Below are positions 57,801 to 64,000 of a stretch of DNA of 64,000 nucleotides, in pieces. The stretch is from assembly GCA_022575985.1 (NCBI GenBank), contig JAKSXM010000272.1, positions 28,103,501 through 28,167,500 of the forward strand. Reading direction: 5' to 3'. Numbering within the stretch: position 1 is the stretch's first letter; each line of letters begins with the position of its first letter. Position numbers and translations under genes: made by a program. The notes under the pieces were generated by a model. The model was not told the origin of the DNA and ran no database searches. It was given only the letters and a program-made list of their open reading frames with translations. The stretch comes from Anagrus nilaparvatae (taxonomy: Eukaryota; Arthropoda; Insecta; Hymenoptera; Mymaridae).

Positions 57801-60800
57801 AGTTAAAGTAATTCGGGTTTCGATACTTAAAAAAATTTCGATTTTCAGTCAGTATAAAATTTTAATTATAATTTGAAGAAAAAACTTTTTGAAAGAAAAA
57901 ACAGTGTGTTTTACAAAAATAATTTATTTTTGAATAAAGATATGAATTTAGCGATTATTTTGAAATTAATTGCTGCGAGAATGTCCGTAATATAATGCTA
58001 ACTATTTTCAGCCAATTTTTTAGCTATAACAATAAGTTTAAAATCAGAAATTATAAGCTGGGGTTTCAAAATGTTAGAATCGTTTATTTATCAATCAAGG
58101 ATTCTGCTTTAATAACCCTTACAACTTTTCATTGGTCATGTATTAAAAGAAAATAAACATAAATTAAATATGAAAAAAGGGCCTTAAATTTATTTTAAAA
58201 AATTTTTTTTCTCAGGCAACAAGTTTTGTATCACCAAAATGGATTCCTCAAATGTCAGATGCTGAAGAACTCTATAAATCTTTACCAAAAAACCCTAATG
58301 TTGATTACCCAGTATTAGTACCTAACGAAGCGGGATTAATTCGTGCTATTTCAGTAGGTGTTAAAGAAGTAGCAGTGTTCACAGCAGCTTCAGAAACTTT
58401 TAGCCAAAAAAATACAAACTGTAGCATAGAAGAATCACTTCAACGTGCCTTGGAAATTCATAACATTTGCAAGTCTAAAAAAATACGCACTCGAGCTTAT
58501 ATTTCTTGCGTAATCGGCTGTCCATACGAAAATGAAATCAAACCTTCAGTTGTTGCAAAATTAGCCGAAAAATTGTTAAGCGCTGGCTGTTACGAAATTT
58601 CTTTAGGTGATACTATTGGAGTTGGCACGCCTAAAAAAATGGCTTTACTATTTGACGAATTAAAAAAAGTGACTGGTGGTGATTTATGGAAATTCGCAGT
58701 TCACAGCCATGATACTTATGGACAAGCAATAGCAAATATTTACGAAAGCTTAAAACAAGGAATCCGTGTTTTTGATTCCTCTGTTGCTGGATTAGGTGGC
58801 TGTCCATATGCACCTGGTGCTGCTGGTAATCTATCGACGGAAGATCTTTTGTACTTGTTACATGGACAAGGTATGGAAACTGGAGTTGATTTACAAAAGG
58901 TTATCAAAGTTGGAGACTTTATTAGCAAAGAACTCAATAGACAAAATCAATCAAAAGTAGGAACTGCATTTATTGCTAGAGAAAAAGCTATAAATAATAT
59001 GTGATAATTACTGATTATTAATTTTGTTAATTAATTTAAAATATCTTTTACGTAAGTTTGTGTGATTTTCTAGATTGATTTATATTTTTTTATAAAAATA
59101 ACCGAATTTTTACCTGATTTTGAATAGCATGTTATATTTTAATTTTTTTAACTACGACGCAAGATTGAAAAAAGCACAAGTGCTTAGCATGGAAGTTAAA
59201 AAAAATTTGCTTGGATTATCGAATACTAGGTGAAAAATTAGTTAACAGTTATCAAAAAATAATAAGATTCCAAGAATAGCCTTTAAATGGCTTCTAATCA
59301 AACGAATTTTTCCCACTAGTTCTCATAAAAGCCTTGGCGACAACGACTAAATAAGCTATAATTTTGGGAATTTTATTTTTTTGCTAATTTCTAGTGTAAT
59401 CAAAAATGCAAGCAATTTTTTTTTTAACTTTTAGACTAATGTTTATTCATTTGATTGAAATTGAGTATATAGTTTTATGACGAATTTTATGGTTGTACTT
59501 ATAAATAAAAAATTTTAATACTCATTTTATAACTTTTTTAGACAGTATTTTTTAAAATTACAATACATTTTTTTATTTTGCTTTTATTACTGCTTTTTTA
59601 TCGGTTTTGTAAATTATTATCAATAAAAATGTTCAATTATTTAAACTTCGTGTAAAAATAAATCGATAAAATTATATTATACCCCGTTTATATTTCGTGC
59701 TGTGTGACATCGTTATGTCAAAATTTGCACATTTATACCTAGGGTTTATTACTTTTTTAAAAGATAATCTGTGAATGATAAAAATAAAAAGAAAATAAAT
59801 AAAAGCCATGTTTTAATGTATTTTTAATATTTTTTATAAAAAAATTTTTCTTTCTCATAATATAAGTTGTAAATATAAAATAATTTTTTGCGTTAAAATA
59901 TGTAATTATTTCAAATTTTTTATTTGTACTTTTAATGTAATTAAGATCGATAATTTTTGTGATAAATAAAATTTAAAAAAAAAACGAATTGAGTATTTAA
60001 CTATTTTGTTCATTTACTTTTTTTTACTAAGGTTCGCTTTGGCTAATAAATATTTCATCAATTAAAATTAATATCTCAGCTATTTTCGTTTTCCCGAAAC
60101 CCGTCTCGACCCAAAGCAAAAAATCTGACCCCAAAATTCGGGTAAAACTCACGACCCTATTTTTCGTTAAATACGAAAATAAATCATTGTTAAAGCGTTA
60201 AAAAATACAGTGCATTATGACCCATGGCCAGGAGAGTATTACACCGTATATATTAGGGGCTGGATGCTTAAGTGACTGTAGAGGATATTGCTTAAAAGTG
60301 TAGCCGAATACTTAATTTTTATATAGTATATTACGATCCTAGGTCAGGAAAATAAAGAATGGCCCAAATCGCACGTAAATTGCCTTAGGCCGAGGGTCAT
60401 ACAAAATTTTTCTGTGACTATGGCGAAAAAATACGTCTTTGCCGGACGCGCAGAGTCTGGGAAATCCGCAATTTCGGACCGCAGTCCAGAAAAGTAAAGA
60501 ATGGCCCAAAGCGATTTGTGTAATTCCTTATTTATGGACAAAGGGTCGTATAACATTTTTCTGTATCTGTGGCGAGAAAACACGTCTTTGACGGACGCGC
60601 AGATCAGAAAAAATTATTAACTTTACTTATGTTATTTCTATACGAAAAATAAAAAACGCGTATACGAAATATGCCAATGCAAATGGTATATCTGTGTTGT
60701 ATAATATGATCTATATTTTCCGATGCAGATAGTTGAACAAGTATGTATTCGCTCCCTGCGTCGAGGTAGAGGGGAGAATTGAGATTCGATTGATGCGCCC

Positions 60801-62702
60801 TCGGTGCAGGTTAAACAATTATTTTTCGGGCATATTTGTTTATAATAGCATGCAAAATTTATAAAAAGTATTAATTATTTTAATATTAAAAAATTTGTGA
60901 TAGATTATTGTATTGTAAATTGTTAAAATAGATTTAATAAAAACTCCGGAATAAAATTAATTTATTTTCCTAACACAAAGAAGAGAGAAAATCAAAGAAA
61001 TAAGTGAAATAAAATTTAATAATTGAAAAAAAATGAAATAAATGATAAAAAATTAATTTAAAAAATATATTTAAATGAAAAAAAGTAAAATTTTTAATTT
61101 TCCTATCAAATTTTAAAAATTATTATTTTAAATTAAATGTATACACAACAAAACACATAACCTTATTAACATAAAAAATAGCTTACTATTTACAAAAAAT
61201 TAAATACATATTTTTCTTCAATTGCTTCCAGAATTTACTTAATATATTTAACAGGTTTTTCAATCGTTAAATTGTGAAATAAACTTCTTTAAATTGAATA
61301 ATTAATGTTTTTCCTGAACTTTCCTATGCTACACGTATATAATTATGCCCGAAAAAATTAAGAACACCACGTGACCTACTAAACCACGCCCCTCGCAGGG
61401 AACGAATAGGGCCTTATTTAATTTGCATACACCTGCTATAGACCATACAAAGACTTGAGCATCCGGTCCCAGAGATGAAACTAAATCCGAATTGAGTAAA
61501 AAGGTCTTTTAAAAAGAAAGCTTTCCAGTAAGTTTACATTAATCGTCAAAATTTCGTTAATGATAATTAAATTGTACTATTTATTGCAGAAATCTTGGTT
61601 TTTCATCAAAATAACTAATAATGATTATCTAAGGGCATAAAATAGTCTTTAAGAGCGTAAATGATAAAATAGCTATTTATTAAACAAGTGTTAAAATATT
61701 GGTTTTGGCTTTGCATGCAGTTGTATGCACGCGCTAGCGTAGCGAGCATGCAATAGCGGAACCCCTTATTTTGTCCCGTGTTCTAAAACATATAGTTTTA
61801 CATATAATGGGCAAAAAAGCCATCTTCCTAGGGTAGAAAATAGGCATTTTTTGCCCTAGATATGTAATAGTATACTAAGTATCAAGAGCGCAAAAGTTTA
61901 GACACTAGCGTAAGCACTAGCTATGTGTTCATGCTACTGTCTAAAGTATTTCGCCCATGGTGCTTACACTATTTTTCGCCCTACTGGGCTTAAAACGCGT
62001 GCTGAAATGTCACAAAAAATTTTAAGTCCGCATTTTTACACCCGGGCGGGCAAAAAATATTTTTTTCAGTCAAAATTCTTTAAATACAATACAATTAGAG
62101 ATAATTGTAAAGATTTTTTGCAATAAAGTATATCCTAATATTTTTTGTCATTGTATTTTGCGGTCCCTTAAATTAATAAATAATGAAAATAAAATTACCG
62201 TAAGTGAAGTACCCTTTATTACTTCTTCTTTCTCGTGTCCTTCTAATTCATTTATTAATTCTTTATCCTGTTTACTTAGATTAAGCGCTCTCAGTGGTAA
62301 AACAGAGTGTATTAAATCTTGTGAATAATTAGATCCATTTGTAATCGGTTCCAATTCCCTTAATGATTTACATTCATTTTCAGCATGATTAGATTTCAAT
62401 TCGCAGTCATTCGAGCAAACAGGTAATCCACATCCATAATCACATGGAAATAATGGACAATCACTTTTGTAACAGCTGACACAAATATTAATATACTTTT
62501 TTACTGATCTAGGGCCCAGAAGTATACATTTATCTTCGAATATTAATTCATTAACAGATATGTCACGTGTAGCAATAACTCCACGTCCACCCAATTTCGA
62601 TAATCCAATTTTCCAACTTCTAATAGGATTTTTTTCATCTGGTAATAAACCTTTACGTATCAAATGATTAATCAATAATTTATCAAGATTTTGTACATCC
62701 AT
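54801..62702 (-). CDS. SET and MYND domain protein, SmydA type
   Basis: Seven exons in transcript order: 62702-62199, 56163-55798, 55707-55573, 55512-55326, 55265-55170, 55109-55018 and 54899-54801, giving 492 residues. Exon 1 has the start of the SET domain (LGGRGVIATRDISVNE) and a MYND zinc finger (CVSCYKSDCPLFPCDYGC, CSNDCELKSNHAENEC, about 92-130). Exon 2 completes SET: RVCRVLDTVSFE, GGLLNHQCAPNTRH (cofactor motif NHxCxPN), EEITMTYVD, then post-SET cysteines (CICTRCSDP). The rest is helical. SmydA proteins are arthropod members of the SMYD lysine methyltransferase family; targets of most are unknown. Exons 1 and 2 are separated by a 6035-bp intron that contains the whole HMG-CoA lyase gene on the other strand. 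Neither half makes a full SET domain alone, which supports the join. Convergent with ZC3H13. Confidence 0.86.
56400..56581 (+). other. Possible non-coding first exon of HMG-CoA lyase
   Basis: A purine-rich stretch (GAGAGAGGAGAG), less AT-rich than its surroundings, leads to AAAAG and a GTAAGT donor at 56582-56587. A matching acceptor TTTGTTGCAG ends at 57160, 17 bp before the HMG-CoA lyase ATG. Inferred only; transcript data would settle it. Confidence 0.45.
57178..59004 (+). CDS. HMGCL: Hydroxymethylglutaryl-CoA lyase, nested in the SmydA intron
   Basis: Two exons, 57178-57375 and 58216-59004, give 328 residues (human HMGCL 325). It cleaves HMG-CoA to acetyl-CoA and acetoacetate, the last step of leucine breakdown and ketogenesis, in mitochondria. 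The N-terminus (MFANRIISSIGNSITARNNA) is basic and suits a mitochondrial presequence. Catalytic and metal-binding motifs are present: GPRDGLQNE (R35, D36), the EATSFVSPKW glutamate, AVHSHDTYG histidines and the signature GLGGCPYAPGAAGN with the active-site cysteine. The C-terminus ends NNM, so the peroxisomal tripeptide CKL of vertebrate HMGCL is absent. The 840-bp intron contains a G-rich reiterated stretch. The whole gene lies inside the first intron of the SmydA gene on the opposite strand. No sign of retroposition, since the intron is present. Confidence 0.96.
57690..57870 (+). repeat. Reiterated GGGACTT/AGATTTA stretch in the HMGCL intron, similar to 36950-37130
   Basis: Short related units (GAGGGGGGAGGGCTAAATGA, AAGGGACTTACAATAA, AGAGATTTAAAATAATT, TAATTCGGGTTTCGA) resemble 36955-37130 in the ASPM intron (GAGGGGGGTCAAATGAGAC, AAGGGACTTGGAATAATTCG, AGAGATTTAGAAAAATT). 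This suggests a dispersed family with a tandem sub-unit of about 35 bp. Confidence 0.5.
59005..60344. other. HMGCL 3' UTR and remaining SmydA intron, no further gene
   Basis: AT-rich sequence with several possible polyadenylation signals (AATAAA near 59624 and 59969). No ORF or repeat stands out, apart from a TGACCCATGGCCAGGAGAG fragment near 60218 resembling the GC-rich repeat family. Confidence 0.5.
60345..60605. repeat. GC-rich palindromic repeat family, copy 3 (tandem pair)
   Basis: AAAGAATGGCCCAAATCGCA, CGTAAATTGCC appears at 60355, and a second unit AGTAAAGAATGGCCCAAAGC starts at 60495. Each is followed by TTTTTCTGT and ACACGTCTTTG or ACGTCTTTG with GGACGCGCAGA. So two units of about 140 bp stand in tandem, related to the copies in the ASPM intron. 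Confidence 0.7.
60745..61415. repeat. Weak inverted repeat about 670 bp apart
   Basis: TATTCGCTCCCTGCGTCGAGG near 60747 and TTTTTCGGGCATATTTG near 60823 are mirrored by CTCGCAGGGAACGAATA near 61393-61409 and AATTATGCCCGAAAAAATT near 61341-61360. The middle is very AT-rich. Probably an old inverted-repeat element. Confidence 0.5.
61664..62060 (+). mobile_element. Longest copy of the dispersed element also at 37822-38014 and 4330-4500
   Basis: The first half (61664-61870) matches the ASPM-intron insertion, and the second half (61869-62060) matches the fragment at 4330-4500. All three therefore belong to one family of at least 400 bp. It contains an internal near-palindrome (GGGCAAAAAAGCC with GGCATTTTTTGCCC) and CGCCCATGG and GGGCGGGC blocks. 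No ORF of note. The class is unknown. Confidence 0.65.
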
Positions 62703-64000
62703 TATTCTGTTGTAAAATTCCTTTGATAAAAGATTTAATATGTTTTAAATACCGCTGAAAACTTGACAAATATTTCTTATGTATATAAACAATTATGACG
62801 ATGAAGGAGCACTCAACGAGTATTATAACTGCTATTCTATAAGTTTTAAAAGTATCTACTTCAAAGTAATTCAGTTGAAAATAGACTATTAAATCTAAAT
62901 GGCTTTACTTGTATCGTATACCCGACATGTCTCATTCTGGCCAAAATTTATAATTATATACAAAGCATTTTTCGTTGGTCAAAAAGGAATTATAATTTGA
63001 ATACCGCTTGGAATTAGTGCTATTTTCATTCTTAAAATATATATCTGCAATATAACTTAGTTTTTGATACTAAAATAAGAACTTATTTTGTACGTTTCCT
63101 CGTAAAAATTTTTGAAAATTATTGTTAAGTACTTATTAGGGGAGTAACGGGTATATTAGTTTTGTTTTTAGATTTTTTTTTTGCTCAAAAATTTTAAATT
63201 TGATTAATTTGGTAATTTACTAAATAATTAATAAGCATCCGCCCTTAAAATTAAACAGACAAGATATTAATGAGAACAATTTTTTGTTTTAAATGCTAGT
63301 ATTATTGTCATAATCTTTCGGCAAAAATCGAGTAGAAAATTGCAAAATAAAAAATACAAAGATTTCACTTATTTGGCTTCAATTAAATTATCTAAAAAAC
63401 TTTTCACGAGGGTATCCACAATTTTGCCCCATTCTCTCCTGCAGTATAAATGATAAAATAATATCAATTTTTTAATTTTATTAATAGAAACTTCCAAAAA
63501 AAAGTTTTTTTTTTAATTTTCATGTAAAAAAATTTTAAAAGTTTTTTGTGTAACAATTAATCACCGTCAGATTATAAGCGTTTATTTTATTTTAAAAGCT
63601 CCTAAGTGTGTATAGAAAATAAAAGTTATATTTATATTATTTAGCTATTTCATGCCTAGTGAGCATTAAAATATATATATTTTATTTTAACATTTTGGTT
63701 ACGTTTTTATTAAAAGTTCATATAATTATAATTTTTTTTAATACCACATTCGATGAAGTTTAAATTTAATATGCAATTTGAAAAATCGATTTCCTAGGTG
63801 ATAAAATTGCATATTACCCTCAATTCTTTCAGAAAATACTATATTAAATGTATATACATGGGTGGAAGCACGAGAATTTTTCTTTATTTTTGTAAAATAG
63901 TTATTTATTCTCATGGGCGGAAATAAAACTTAGATCAAAAAGGCTCACACACAAACTCATGGGCACGAGCAAAAAGCACACGAGCACGAGGAGAAGTGGT
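62703..64000. other. SmydA upstream region to window end, no gene recognised
   Basis: Holds the SmydA promoter and 5' UTR immediately left. The remainder is AT-rich with long A and T runs. Near 63860-64000 purine-rich units with GCACGAG repeat (63868, 63964, 63981), but nothing can be named. Confidence 0.45.

Noticed and set aside
57178..59004. HMG-CoA lyase as a retroposed copy in the SmydA intron
   Set aside because: It keeps an 840-bp spliceosomal intron and probably a 5' UTR intron, with no poly-A tract or target duplication seen.
62148..62702. A separate MYND-only gene at 62 kb and a SET-only gene at 55-56 kb
   Set aside because: The exon edges are both phase 0 with good GT and AG. The first half has the start of SET plus MYND and the second has the rest of SET; the joined protein has normal family length.

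Overview
This window is nuclear DNA of an insect. It is strongly AT-rich, its genes have many short GT-AG introns, and every coding gene is a conserved animal gene. A HRI-type eIF2alpha kinase, an arthropod-type SmydA protein and a Bmcp-type carrier together suggest an AT-rich holometabolous insect. A hymenopteran is my guess and is not proven. There is no bacterial or viral gene, CRISPR array or operon.

Layout. 103-2381 (+): the 3' half of MAN1/LEMD3. 3008-9939: a 6.9 kb transposon-like unit with about 560-bp terminal inverted repeats, an exact 9-bp target duplication and no convincing coding region, carrying further repeats inside. 9977-10399: small inverted-repeat elements. 10509-11245 (+): RpS26. 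11851-12764 (-): PCNP. 13328-15590 (-): RUNDC1. 16079-19018 (+): RINT1. 19133-26164 (-): WDR81, 19 exons. 26855-28482 (-): Bmcp/SLC25A14-30 carrier. 29112-30541 (+): DIPK2-family kinase-like protein. 30522-33052 (-): HRI-like eIF2alpha kinase, whose CDS overlaps the end of DIPK2 by 20 bp. 33456-42792 (+): ASPM/asp with about 30 IQ units and a 2.6 kb repeat-filled intron. 45305-47523 (-): Mo25/CAB39. 49988-54532 (+): ZC3H13/Flacc. 54801-62702 (-): SmydA-type SET/MYND protein, whose 6.0 kb intron holds the complete HMG-CoA lyase gene (57178-59004, +).

I rebuilt the gene models by hand from splice signals, reading frame and remembered family sequence. For every complete gene the summed exon length is a multiple of three and the joined protein is close to the length expected for its family. 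UTRs and transcription starts are mostly not resolved.

The genes do not form one pathway. They cover nuclear envelope (MAN1), translation (RpS26, HRI), membrane traffic (RINT1, WDR81), mitochondria (carrier, HMG-CoA lyase), spindle (ASPM), kinase scaffolding (Mo25) and m6A writing (Flacc). The organisation is compact, with divergent pairs (RUNDC1/RINT1, carrier/DIPK2, HRI/ASPM) and close or overlapping convergent pairs (RINT1/WDR81, DIPK2/HRI, ZC3H13/SmydA). The least described content is the repeat fraction: the 9-bp-duplication long-TIR element, a relatively GC-rich palindromic family seen in three places, and a dispersed element nested in an inverted repeat in the ASPM intron. I found no sign of a new multi-gene system.
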